From positions 1 to 13,274 of the forward strand of contig JBLNBU010000136.1 of the NCBI GenBank assembly GCA_050260215.1: DNA of 13,274 nt, read 5' to 3'. Made by a program: the position numbers and the translations under genes. The notes under the pieces are model-generated. The model was not told where the DNA came from. It saw only the letters and a list, made by a program, of their open reading frames with translations, and made no database searches. Below are positions 7,281 through 13,274 of the stretch, piece after piece (the first letter of the stretch is position 1; each line of letters starts with the position of its first letter). The DNA is from JBLNBU01 sp050260215. GTDB taxonomy: Bacteria; Pseudomonadota; Alphaproteobacteria; Rhodospirillales; Magnetospirillaceae.

Positions 7281-8039
7281 ATGGGCAGCGTCGCCATGCC
7301 TCCTCTCGACTATGATGCCCACAAGAGCGAGCGCGAGGCGGACCTTTCCTCCCCGCCCTGCCGCAACTGCGATATCGTCCGCGAAATCGCCTTCTGCGCC
7401 GACCTGTCCCACGACGAGGTCAAGCGCCTGGCCACCGTGCGCTGCCACGCCACCCTGCCGGCCAACTTCACCATCTTCCGCGAGGGCGACCCGGTCGACC
7501 ACGTCTATTCGATCTCGGCCGGCACGGTGAAGCTGTACAAGCTGATGCCCGACGGCCGGCGCCAGATCATCGGCTTTCTGTTCTCGGGAGAGCTGTTCGG
7601 CCTGGCAGTCGACGGCGGCTATGCCTATACCGCCGAGACCGTGACCCAGACCCACCTATGCCGCTTCACCCACCGCAAGCTCGACCTGCTTTTGGGCGAA
7701 ATCCCGCGGCTCGAACGCCGCATGTTTTCCATGGCGGTCAAGGACCTGGTTTCTGCCCAGGAGCAGATGCTGCTGCTGGGCCGCAAGACCGCGCGCGAGA
7801 AGGTGGCCTCGTTCCTGGTCAAGCTGTCGTCTCGCCAGGAGCAGTCGGGCCTTCCCGCCAGCCCCGTCGCCCTGCCCATGAGCCGGGCCGACATCGCCGA
7901 CTACCTGGGCCTGACCATCGAGACGGTCAGCCGCACCTTCACCCAGCTCAAGCGCGACGGCATCATCGGCCTGCCCGCATCGGGCCACGTGGTCCTGCTG
8001 GACGAACCCGGCCTGCGCGAACTGGCCGAGGGCAGCTGA
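7281..8039 (+). CDS. fnr: Fnr-type oxygen-sensing transcription regulator (Crp/Fnr family)
   Basis: Transcription factor expected to activate or repress microaerobic genes through an oxygen-labile [4Fe-4S] cluster. With ATG 7281 it has 252 residues. N-terminal cysteines C27, C30 and C39 (C-x2-C-x8-C) plus C127 form the Fnr-type four-cysteine set; the spacing resembles, as I recall, that of the Magnetospirillum Fnr protein. A cyclic-nucleotide-binding-like barrel follows (REGDPVDHVYSISAGTVKL), then a dimer helix. The C-terminal helix-turn-helix (about 198-228) has E214, S217 and R218 in ETVSR, the residues that read TTGAT half-sites in E. coli Fnr. The cysteines argue against FixK, which lacks them. 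ATG 7296 is an equally possible start, since neither has a good ribosome-binding site. It probably also has a role in regulating cco; the ccoN promoter is outside the window. Confidence 0.9.
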   Translation: MGSVAMPPLDYDAHKSEREADLSSPPCRNCDIVREIAFCADLSHDEVKRLATVRCHATLPANFTIFREGDPVDHVYSISAGTVKLYKLMPDGRRQIIGFLFSGELFGLAVDGGYAYTAETVTQTHLCRFTHRKLDLLLGEIPRLERRMFSMAVKDLVSAQEQMLLLGRKTAREKVASFLVKLSSRQEQSGLPASPVALPMSRADIADYLGLTIETVSRTFTQLKRDGIIGLPASGHVVLLDEPGLRELAEGS

Positions 8040-8054
8040 TCAGCTCATCTCGGC

Positions 8055-8081
8055 CGGGGCTTCGCCTCGCTCATATCGTTT
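8055..8081 (+). terminator. Possible terminator after the fnr-type gene
   Basis: A 6-base-pair stem (8055-8060 with 8064-8069, one G-T wobble) closes a TTC loop 16 bases after the regulator's stop. Only a distant TTT (8079-8081) follows. It could end the ccoGHIS-fnr transcript, but the T run is weak. Confidence 0.3.
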
Positions 8082-8125
8082 GACTTCCGCGCCCCGCGCT
8101 GCAACATCGACGGGGTTGAAGGAGG
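8080..8125 (+). promoter_or_regulatory. Possible panB promoter and strong ribosome-binding site
   Basis: TTGACT (8080-8085) matches five of six -35 positions, but the hexamer 17 bases later (AACATC, 8103-8108) is a poor -10 box, so the promoter is tentative. The AAGGAGG at 8119-8125 is a near-ideal Shine-Dalgarno sequence, six bases before the TTG at 8132, and it decides the panB start. Confidence 0.4.
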
Positions 8126-8131
8126 CCGCCG

Positions 8132-8953
8132 TTGAGCACCGAAGTCAGGACCAAGCGTTTCACCACCCGTGACGTCCGCGCGCGCAAGGGGGGCGACCCC
8201 CTGGTGGTGCTGACCGCCTATACCGCTCCCATCGCCCGTCTGCTCGATCCCCATGTGGACATCCTGCTGGTCGGCGATTCGCTGGGCATGGTCGTCTACG
8301 GCATGGAGACCACCCTGGGCGTGACCCTGGACATGATGATCGCCCACGGCACCGCGGTGGTGCGGGCCTCGTCGAAGGCCTGCGTGGTGGTCGACATGCC
8401 GTTCGGCAGCTACCAGGAAAGCCCCCAGCAGGCCTTCCGCAACTGCGCCCGGGTGATGGCCGAGACCGGCTGCGGCGCGGTCAAGATCGAGGGCGGCCGC
8501 GAGATGGCCGAGACCATCCATTTCCTCACCCAGCGCGGCGTGCCGGTGATGGCTCATGTGGGCCTGAAGCCCCAGGCGGTGCACACCGCCGGCGGCTTCC
8601 GCGCCCACGGCCGCGCCGAGGACGAGGCCGCCGCCATCCGTGCCGACGCCCGCGCCATTACCGAGGCCGGTGCCTTCTGCGTGGTGGTCGAGGGCACGGT
8701 CGAGCCGGTGGCCCGCGCGCTGTCCGACGAGATCGCCATTCCCACCATCGGCATCGGCGCCTCGCCCGCCTGCGATGGCCAGGTCCTGGTGATCGACGAC
8801 GTGCTGGGCCTGTTCAACGAGTTCACGCCCAAGTTCGTCAAGCGCTATGCCGACCTGGCCCCGCTGGTCGGCCAGGCTGCCGCCGACTATGCCCGCGAGG
8901 TCAAGGCACGCACCTTCCCGGGGCCGGAACACTGCTTCGGGGTGAAGAAATGA
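8132..8953 (+). CDS. panB: 3-methyl-2-oxobutanoate hydroxymethyltransferase (PanB), TTG start
   Basis: First committed step of pantothenate synthesis: transfers a hydroxymethyl group from 5,10-methylenetetrahydrofolate to 2-oxoisovalerate, giving ketopantoate (EC 2.1.2.11); cytoplasmic. The 273 residues are a normal length for this TIM-barrel enzyme. Visible are D49 (VGDSLGM) and D88 (VVDMPFGSY), 39 residues apart as are the metal/substrate Asp residues of E. coli PanB. The expected catalytic base is E187 (VVEGTVEP), and GIGASPACDGQVLV near the C-terminus is also typical. No ATG or GTG precedes the conserved region, so TTG 8132 with its AAGGAGG is the start. The last codons overlap the panC ATG (ATGA), implying coupled translation. 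Confidence 0.96.
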   Translation: MSTEVRTKRFTTRDVRARKGGDPLVVLTAYTAPIARLLDPHVDILLVGDSLGMVVYGMETTLGVTLDMMIAHGTAVVRASSKACVVVDMPFGSYQESPQQAFRNCARVMAETGCGAVKIEGGREMAETIHFLTQRGVPVMAHVGLKPQAVHTAGGFRAHGRAEDEAAAIRADARAITEAGAFCVVVEGTVEPVARALSDEIAIPTIGIGASPACDGQVLVIDDVLGLFNEFTPKFVKRYADLAPLVGQAAADYAREVKARTFPGPEHCFGVKK

Positions 8954-9813
8954 CCGCCGCCGTCCTCGAGGAGCTGGACATCGTCCGCTCGGTCGCCGAC
9001 CTGCGGGCCAGGGTGCGCTACTGGCGCGACCAGGGGCTCAAGGTGGCCATGGTGCCGACCATGGGGGCGCTGCACGACGGCCACCTGTCGCTGGTCGCCC
9101 GCGGGCTGGAACTGGCCGACCGGGTGGTGGCCTCGGTGTTCGTCAACCCGACCCAGTTCGGCCCCAACGAGGACCTGTCGCGCTATCCCCGCCAGGAGGC
9201 CAAGGACGCCGAGTTGCTGGCCGGGGCGGGCTGCCACCTGCTGTTCGCCCCCACCGCGGCCGAGATGTACCCCGAGGGCTTCGCCACCACGGTGACGGTC
9301 GCCGGCGTGTCGGAAGGCCTGTGCGGCACCGTCCGCCCCGGCCATTTCGCCGGCGTCGCCACGGTGGTGAGCAAGCTTCTGCTGCAATGCCTGCCCGACA
9401 TCGCGCTGTTCGGTGAAAAGGACTACCAGCAGCTGGCGGTGATCCGCCGCATGGTGCGCGATCTGGACATCCCCGTCTCGGTGGTGGGCGTTCCCACCGT
9501 GCGCGAGGCCGACGGCCTGGCCATGTCGTCGCGCAACGCCTATCTGTCGGCCGAGGAGCGGCGCATCGCGCCCGCCATCCACCGCGCATTGGTCGCCATC
9601 GCCGACGGCCTGAAAGCCGGCCGGCGCGCGTCCGAGCTGTGTGCCCGGGCCACCGCCGAGTTGCTGGAAGCCGGGTTCAACTCGGTCGACTACGTCGAGG
9701 TCCGCGACGCCGACACCCTGGCCCCGGCCGAACACCTGGAGCGCCCGGTGCGCATCCTGGCCGCGGCCCGGCTGGCGGGCGCGCGGCTGATCGACAACAT
9801 CGGGGTCGACTGA
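8950..9813 (+). CDS. panC: Pantothenate synthetase (PanC)
   Basis: ATP-dependent ligase joining pantoate and beta-alanine to form pantothenate, via a pantoyl-adenylate (EC 6.3.2.1). The 287 residues match the family. The nucleotide-binding HxGH-type motif is H42-D-G-H45 in PTMGALHDGH. FVNPTQFGPNEDLSRYPR contacts substrate in known structures, K157 lies in FGEKDYQQL, and the KMSKS-like loop is M192-S-S-R-N (AMSSRNAYL). It shares ATGA with the end of panB. Its stop is only 16 bases from the end of the converging cytochrome gene on the other strand, leaving no room for a separate terminator. There is no panD here, so beta-alanine must come from elsewhere. Confidence 0.96.
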   Translation: MTAAVLEELDIVRSVADLRARVRYWRDQGLKVAMVPTMGALHDGHLSLVARGLELADRVVASVFVNPTQFGPNEDLSRYPRQEAKDAELLAGAGCHLLFAPTAAEMYPEGFATTVTVAGVSEGLCGTVRPGHFAGVATVVSKLLLQCLPDIALFGEKDYQQLAVIRRMVRDLDIPVSVVGVPTVREADGLAMSSRNAYLSAEERRIAPAIHRALVAIADGLKAGRRASELCARATAELLEAGFNSVDYVEVRDADTLAPAEHLERPVRILAAARLAGARLIDNIGVD

Positions 9814-9829
9814 ACCTCCCTCTCCGCCC

Positions 9830-10270
9830 TCAATCGTCCTCGTAATACCCGCGCTCGGCGTCCACGTGGCAGGCCGGGCAGTTGGAGCGGGTCAGGACCT
9901 TGGGGTCCTTGAAGGCGCGCTCGGAGATCTTGCGGTGCTTGCGCTGGAACCAGCCGGCCTCGGTGATGCGAGGCAGGCCGGCGCCCGCCTGGGCCCAGCG
10001 CTCGGAGCCCGAATTGGCGACCAGGTAGTCGCGGATGGCAGCGGCCTTGTCGGCGGGCAGGCTGGCGTCGTCGCTATAGTGCTTGGCGAGGTCGGCCATC
10101 ACCGCCTTCCACGCCGAGGCGGGCAGCAGTTCGGGCTGGAAGGCCATGTGGCAGCTGCCGCATTCCTTCTTGGTGAGCGCATCGCGGACCGGGGCCACCC
10201 GCTCCATCTCGGAGGCGGCGGCGGGGGCGGCGAGGCCGGCCAGGACGGCAGCGGCGATCAGGCGGCGCAT
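9830..10270 (-). CDS. Dihaem cytochrome c of the DHC family
   Basis: Exported dihaem cytochrome, 146 residues with a signal peptide (about 1-19, ending AAPAAAS). Haem motifs are CGSCH (C37, C40, H41) near the N-terminus and CPACH (C131, C134, H135) near the C-terminus, with a basic middle segment (WFQRKHRKISERAF). The two-haem layout at opposite ends and the tail DAERGYYEDD fit the DHC family, first described in Rhodobacter sphaeroides as electron donor to SHP. The gene follows an SHP homologue by 11 bases, the classic pairing, which supports the assignment. AGGAG (reading 10283-10279) overlaps the SHP stop and serves the ATG at 10270. The usual third partner, a membrane cytochrome b, is not adjacent, so the quinol-side donor is unknown. 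Confidence 0.88.
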   Translation of the reverse strand: MRRLIAAAVLAGLAAPAAASEMERVAPVRDALTKKECGSCHMAFQPELLPASAWKAVMADLAKHYSDDASLPADKAAAIRDYLVANSGSERWAQAGAGLPRITEAGWFQRKHRKISERAFKDPKVLTRSNCPACHVDAERGYYEDD

Positions 10271-10281
10271 GGGCGGGTCTC

Positions 10282-10698
10282 CTACTTCGACATCATGAAG
10301 GCGACATAGTCGCCCTTCTCGGCCGCGGTGCAGTCACGGCCGATGATCGACTTGCAGTCGCGGGTAAAGCGCTTTTCCACCTCGGCCAGGTCGGTGAAGC
10401 GCTTGGGATTGGCGCTGACCGCCACCGGGTCGATGGGCCGGCCGGTCTTGGCGTGGCGGCCCATGGCGGCGGGGTTATCGGTGTGGCAGGTGGTGCACGA
10501 CGCCGCGTCGGGGTTGACGGTGTGGCGCGAGCGGAACAAGGCCTCGCCGCGGGCGGGCTGGAAGCCGGCGAAGGCGGGGTCGGCCTTGCGCGCCTCGGCC
10601 AGGTAGTGGGCCAGCACGCCGTCCTGCGGGCTGCCGGCGAAGGCGGGCGCGCCGGCGGCAATGGCCAGGGCCAGGGCGAGAGCGGTACGACGGATCAT
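10282..10698 (-). CDS. SHP-type monohaem cytochrome c (DUF1924 family)
   Basis: Periplasmic monohaem protein of the sphaeroides haem protein type, whose studied member binds oxygen and NO at a haem that releases an Asn ligand on reduction. The 138 residues include a signal peptide (1-21, ending APAFA), giving a mature protein near 117 residues versus 112 in R. sphaeroides. Haem site: CTTCH (C68, C71, H72). Family segments are TGRPIDPVAVSANPKRFTD and, near the C-terminus, VEKRFTRDCKSIIGRDC with the disulphide pair C115/C123. The residue before C115 is Asp114 (codon GAC), where R. sphaeroides SHP has Asn88, the axial ligand, by my recall of its sequence. AGGAGG (reading 10710-10705) lies six bases before the ATG. 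It forms an operon with the DHC gene. Confidence 0.9.
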   Translation of the reverse strand: MIRRTALALALAIAAGAPAFAGSPQDGVLAHYLAEARKADPAFAGFQPARGEALFRSRHTVNPDAASCTTCHTDNPAAMGRHAKTGRPIDPVAVSANPKRFTDLAEVEKRFTRDCKSIIGRDCTAAEKGDYVAFMMSK

Positions 10699-10776
10699 GG
10701 CGGTCCTCCTGAAAGACGGAGGACACCTTATGCGTGCGCCCTTGAACCGAGGGTGACGGGCCCGTTCATCTGCGGT

Positions 10777-12279
10777 TTAGTCGTCCGCGGCGAAGCGGTC
10801 GGGGTCCAGGGGCTGGGGCTGGCGGGGGTCGTTCGCGGGCGGTACCAGCGAGATCTCGGCCATGGCCGCCAGGGTGCGCGCCGTGGTCGGCGAGACGTAG
10901 CGGAAGGTGAGCGTCACCGGCAGCATGGATGCCTGCATGTTGTCCAGGAAGACGCCGCAGCCGCGGGAATAGTTGGTGCCGGTGGCGAATTCGATCCGAT
11001 AGGTGCCCTCGGGGATGCCGACCACGCCGACGTGGTAGGTGGCGGGCACGTAGAATGCCATCACCGTGTTGCCGCCCAGGGTCTTCAGCTTGACCACCCC
11101 GTCGCGACGGCCGTCGTTGTGGACCAGCAGGCGGTTGTCGCCCGACACCCGCCGCGTCAGCACCTCGCCGGCAGACGGCAGCGTGCCGCGGTTCTCGGTG
11201 CACCACTCGCGCTTGAAGCGCGAGCCCGATCCGGCATAGAGCGAACGCGCCGCCACGAAGCCTTCCAGGCCCGCCGGGGTGCGCACCTTGACCCATTCCG
11301 GGGTCTCGGTGTCGGCGATCACCTCGACGGTGGCGAAGCGGTCGAGCAGCGACAGCACCGGCGCGCCCTCGACGGGGGCGGCGCGCACCTTCAGGTCCTC
11401 GACGGCGACATGGCGGATCTCGCCGACGGTGGCCGGGCGCATGGCGATGCCGCCGGCGCGGGTCTGCACCGGCTGCTGCCAGGGCCGGGTGGCGATCATG
11501 CCGAATACCGCGACCACCACCGGCAGGGCCAGCAGCGGCAGCAGCTGGGCGGCGAATACGCCGCCGCCCGGGCGCCAGCGGTTGCGCAGGCGGCGGTTGC
11601 CGTCGGCCACGTCGGCGGTGGCGCGGTGCAGGTCCTCGACCGCCTGGCGCTGGCGGGCGTTGCAGGCGAAGTCGGCGGCCTGGCCGGCCAGCGAGCGGGC
11701 GATTTCGGGCTGGCCCATGGCCAGGAAGGCGCGGGCCTGGCGGATCAGCAGCCGGGCGTTCTGGCGCTTGGGAATGCTGCCGCCGAACAGGTTGCGCAAC
11801 AAGGCGATGGGAGTCAGCAGCAGGCCGGGCGGCGACCACCAGCCCTGCAGCCAGGTCCGGGTCGAGGCGCGCACCGCGGCACGGTCGGCGCAATCCCGGC
11901 AAAAAATTCCCTCCACCCTGGCGGTTTTTGCCCACACCAGATAGCTGGTGACCGTGTGCATGGCCACGAATCGGGGCTGGGCGGTGACCTTGCCGCAGGC
12001 GGTGCAGCAATAGGGAGCGGCGGGGGCATCGGTGTCGTCGTCGCTGTCCAGCGCGGCGGCGCCGGTGTCGTATTCGGCCTTTCTCAGCACGTCCTTCAGC
12101 ACGGTATAGGCCTCGACGAGACGGCGGAATTCCTCGCGTGCGGGCTCCGAGCCGTTGCGGTCGGGATGGACCGCCTTGACCCGCGAGCGGTACGCGCTCT
12201 TGACTGCCGCCAGGTCGGCTCCCGGCGACAGCCCCAATGTGGAATAATACCCCTTAGGGTCCTGAGCGATGACGTTCAT
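10777..12279 (-). CDS. J-domain protein with zinc-ribbon-like, membrane and SH3-like parts
   Basis: 500 residues from the ATG at 12279; function unknown. In order: a J domain (about 10-70; YYSTLGLSPGADLAAVK, with H38-P-D40, the DnaK-stimulating motif); a cysteine region with CCTAC (91-95) and CRDC (127-130), probably a zinc ribbon; a GWWSPPG-TPIALLRNLFGG stretch (146-168); a helical part; one clear transmembrane helix (about 243-262); and a bacterial SH3-like domain (about 290-348; LKVRAAPVEGAPV to GLEGFVAARSL). The C-terminal beta-rich domain (about 355-480; FYVPATYHVGVVGIPEGTY) is one I cannot name. The J domain should be cytoplasmic and the SH3 part periplasmic. The frame opens 20 codons further upstream, but the J domain fits the chosen start. 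There is no clear Shine-Dalgarno sequence. Confidence 0.8.
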   Translation of the reverse strand: MNVIAQDPKGYYSTLGLSPGADLAAVKSAYRSRVKAVHPDRNGSEPAREEFRRLVEAYTVLKDVLRKAEYDTGAAALDSDDDTDAPAAPYCCTACGKVTAQPRFVAMHTVTSYLVWAKTARVEGIFCRDCADRAAVRASTRTWLQGWWSPPGLLLTPIALLRNLFGGSIPKRQNARLLIRQARAFLAMGQPEIARSLAGQAADFACNARQRQAVEDLHRATADVADGNRRLRNRWRPGGGVFAAQLLPLLALPVVVAVFGMIATRPWQQPVQTRAGGIAMRPATVGEIRHVAVEDLKVRAAPVEGAPVLSLLDRFATVEVIADTETPEWVKVRTPAGLEGFVAARSLYAGSGSRFKREWCTENRGTLPSAGEVLTRRVSGDNRLLVHNDGRRDGVVKLKTLGGNTVMAFYVPATYHVGVVGIPEGTYRIEFATGTNYSRGCGVFLDNMQASMLPVTLTFRYVSPTTARTLAAMAEISLVPPANDPRQPQPLDPDRFAADD

Positions 12280-12315
12280 GGCCGAACAATTTTGGACAGT
12301 CCGCCCCATCGTCAA
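12280..12315 (-). promoter_or_regulatory. Possible promoter of the J-domain gene
   Basis: On the minus strand, TTGACG (reading 12315-12310) is followed after 16 bases by AAAATT (12293-12288), a three-of-six -10 match. The ATG begins eight bases later, at about the position where transcription would start, so a leaderless or nearly leaderless message is possible. This also explains the absence of a Shine-Dalgarno sequence. Tentative. Confidence 0.25.
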
Positions 12316-12318
12316 GCA

Positions 12319-12346
12319 ACCCCCGTGCCGGTTCGCCACAGGGGGT
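12319..12346 (-). terminator. GC-rich hairpin after the FliK-like gene
   Basis: ACCCCCGTG (12319-12327) pairs with CAC-GGGGGT (12337-12346, one bulged A at 12340): nine base pairs around a 9-base loop, shortly after the stop of the FliK-like gene. No T run follows on the minus strand, so it may be a weak or Rho-assisted terminator, or an RNA-stabilising hairpin. Confidence 0.35.
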
Positions 12347-12358
12347 AGCGGGGGCTAT

Positions 12359-13274
12359 TCAAACGGTGATGCGCGTTCCCTTGGCCTCGGTCGGGGGCAG
12401 CTCGACGAAGCGGCCGGACTGGAAGCTGACCTGTCCGATGGTCCCGGTCAACTGGCCGCTTTCGGCGAAGATGCCGGCGATGTCGCGGCGCATCTCGTCG
12501 GACAGGGGGCGGTCGGTGCGCACGATCAGGTCGAAGCGCTTGGACTGGCGCGCCACCAGGCCGTCCAGCTGCAGCCGGCCCAGGCTGGACAGTGACACTT
12601 CCAGGATGAAGCGCTGCTCGCCGCCGCCCTTGCCCTTGCCCTCCTCGTCGTCGGCGGGCGGCCGGCGGACATAGAGGTGGATGCGGTCGATCTCGGCGCC
12701 CCCGGCCATCAGCGGCATGGCCAGGCCGCGCCATTCGCCGTCGCCCAGCGGGCGCGTGGCCTCGTCGGCCAGCGACAGGAAATCCTTGCGCAGCCGGTCG
12801 GCCAGGTCGCGGCGACCGGCCTTGTCCAGGCCGCGGACGCCGCCTTCGCCCACCAGCGCCTTGGCGTCGCCCGACCGCAGCGCGCCCGAAAACAGCGCCA
12901 GCCCCGCGGCCAGGCGGGGGCCCAGCTGGGGGACGATGCGCATCAGCTGCTCGGCGGCCGGCGGGTCGGCGGCGGCCAGGGTCTCGGTGGCCTCGGACAG
13001 CGCCGGCCAGCCGCGGTCCTGCAGGCCGTCCGTCTGGGTCGGGGCCGGAGCGGCGGCCGGCGGCAGCTGGGGCGGGGCGACCACCTCCAGGCGGACGGTG
13101 GCGCCGGCGGTCAGCGGCACCGAGGCGGGCAGGGACAACAGCCCGGCCGGGGTCTCGACCACCGCGGGGCCGCCGGGGGGATGGCCGATCACCGTGCCGG
13201 TCAGCACCGAGGGCGCCGAGGGGGTGGGTGCCGGCGGCGCGGCCGCGGGCATGGCCGTCTGGCTCGGCAGAGGC
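12359..13274 (-). CDS. Proline/alanine-rich protein with FliK-like C-terminus, 5' end outside window
   Basis: The frame is open from the window edge (13274) to the TGA at 12361-12359. An ATG at 13252 would give 297 residues, but it has no ribosome-binding site and the frame continues upstream as PLPSQTA, so the protein is probably longer. Counting from that ATG: a Pro/Ala-rich N-terminus, a small beta segment (VLTGTVIGHPPGG to LRLEVV-like, about 16-58), a second Pro/Ala linker, a helical middle (about 80-170), and a C-terminal domain (about 175-290). The last includes LSSLGRLQLDG and FAESGQL. The linker-plus-domain layout and the 'LG-x-L-x-L' pattern recall the C-terminal domain of flagellar hook-length control protein FliK. 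No flagellar genes lie beside it here, so the link is by resemblance only. Confidence 0.6.
   Translation of the reverse strand, partial: PLPSQTAMPAAAPPAPTPSAPSVLTGTVIGHPPGGPAVVETPAGLLSLPASVPLTAGATVRLEVVAPPQLPPAAAPAPTQTDGLQDRGWPALSEATETLAAADPPAAEQLMRIVPQLGPRLAAGLALFSGALRSGDAKALVGEGGVRGLDKAGRRDLADRLRKDFLSLADEATRPLGDGEWRGLAMPLMAGGAEIDRIHLYVRRPPADDEEGKGKGGGEQRFILEVSLSSLGRLQLDGLVARQSKRFDLIVRTDRPLSDEMRRDIAGIFAESGQLTGTIGQVSFQSGRFVELPPTEAKGTRITV

Noticed and set aside
10756..10765. Ten-base palindrome ACGGGCCCGT between the J-domain and SHP genes
   Set aside because: It has no loop, flanking T run or repeated copy nearby; expected by chance in GC-rich sequence.
10453..12348. Long plus-strand open frame opposite the SHP and J-domain genes
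   Set aside because: The opposite strand holds a signal peptide, CxxCH and HPD motifs; the plus-strand translation is low-complexity Gly/Ala/His/Gln.
13250..13252. ATG at 13252 as the true start of the FliK-like gene
   Set aside because: There is no ribosome-binding site and the frame stays open to the window edge, so the gene is treated as partial.
1..13274. Mobile element, CRISPR or tRNA/rRNA content
   Set aside because: I saw no transposase, direct-repeat array, terminal inverted repeats or RNA-gene signature on either strand.

Overview
This GC-rich window fits an alphaproteobacterium of the Rhodospirillales, most likely Magnetospirillum/Paramagnetospirillum or a close relative. That placement rests on the composition, the ccoNOQP-ccoGHIS order, the cysteine pattern of the Fnr protein and the neighbouring gene content. 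It is an inference from protein style, since no database search was possible.

Left part (1-8039, + strand): a complete cbb3-type cytochrome oxidase locus except for the missing 5' half of ccoN. The structural genes ccoN-O-Q-P (high-affinity oxygen reductase) end at a strong stem-loop terminator. A 230-base gap follows, then the assembly genes ccoG-H-I-S, which supply copper handling and maturation. A Crp/Fnr-family gene with four Fe-S-type cysteines starts 4 bases after ccoS, so an oxygen sensor sits directly behind the oxidase it would be expected to control. The 50-residue ccoQ (TTG start) and the 55-residue ccoS (GTG start) are short but clear.

Middle part (8132-9813, + strand): panB and panC, overlapping by 4 bases, encode two steps of pantothenate (vitamin B5) synthesis. 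panB uses a TTG start behind an excellent Shine-Dalgarno sequence.

Right part (9830-13274, - strand): transcription runs towards panC. In transcription order these are a proline/alanine-rich protein with a FliK-like C-terminus (5' end outside the window), a J-domain/zinc-ribbon/membrane/SH3 protein, then two small exported c-type cytochromes. The cytochromes are an SHP-type oxygen/NO-binding haem protein and its usual partner, the dihaem cytochrome DHC. The SHP protein carries Asp where the characterised Rhodobacter sphaeroides SHP has its axial haem ligand Asn88; this is the most interesting single observation here.

Together the window is mainly a microaerobic respiration neighbourhood (oxidase, assembly, sensor, and an accessory periplasmic haem pair), interrupted by vitamin biosynthesis. 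I see no tRNA, rRNA, CRISPR array, insertion sequence or obvious prophage.
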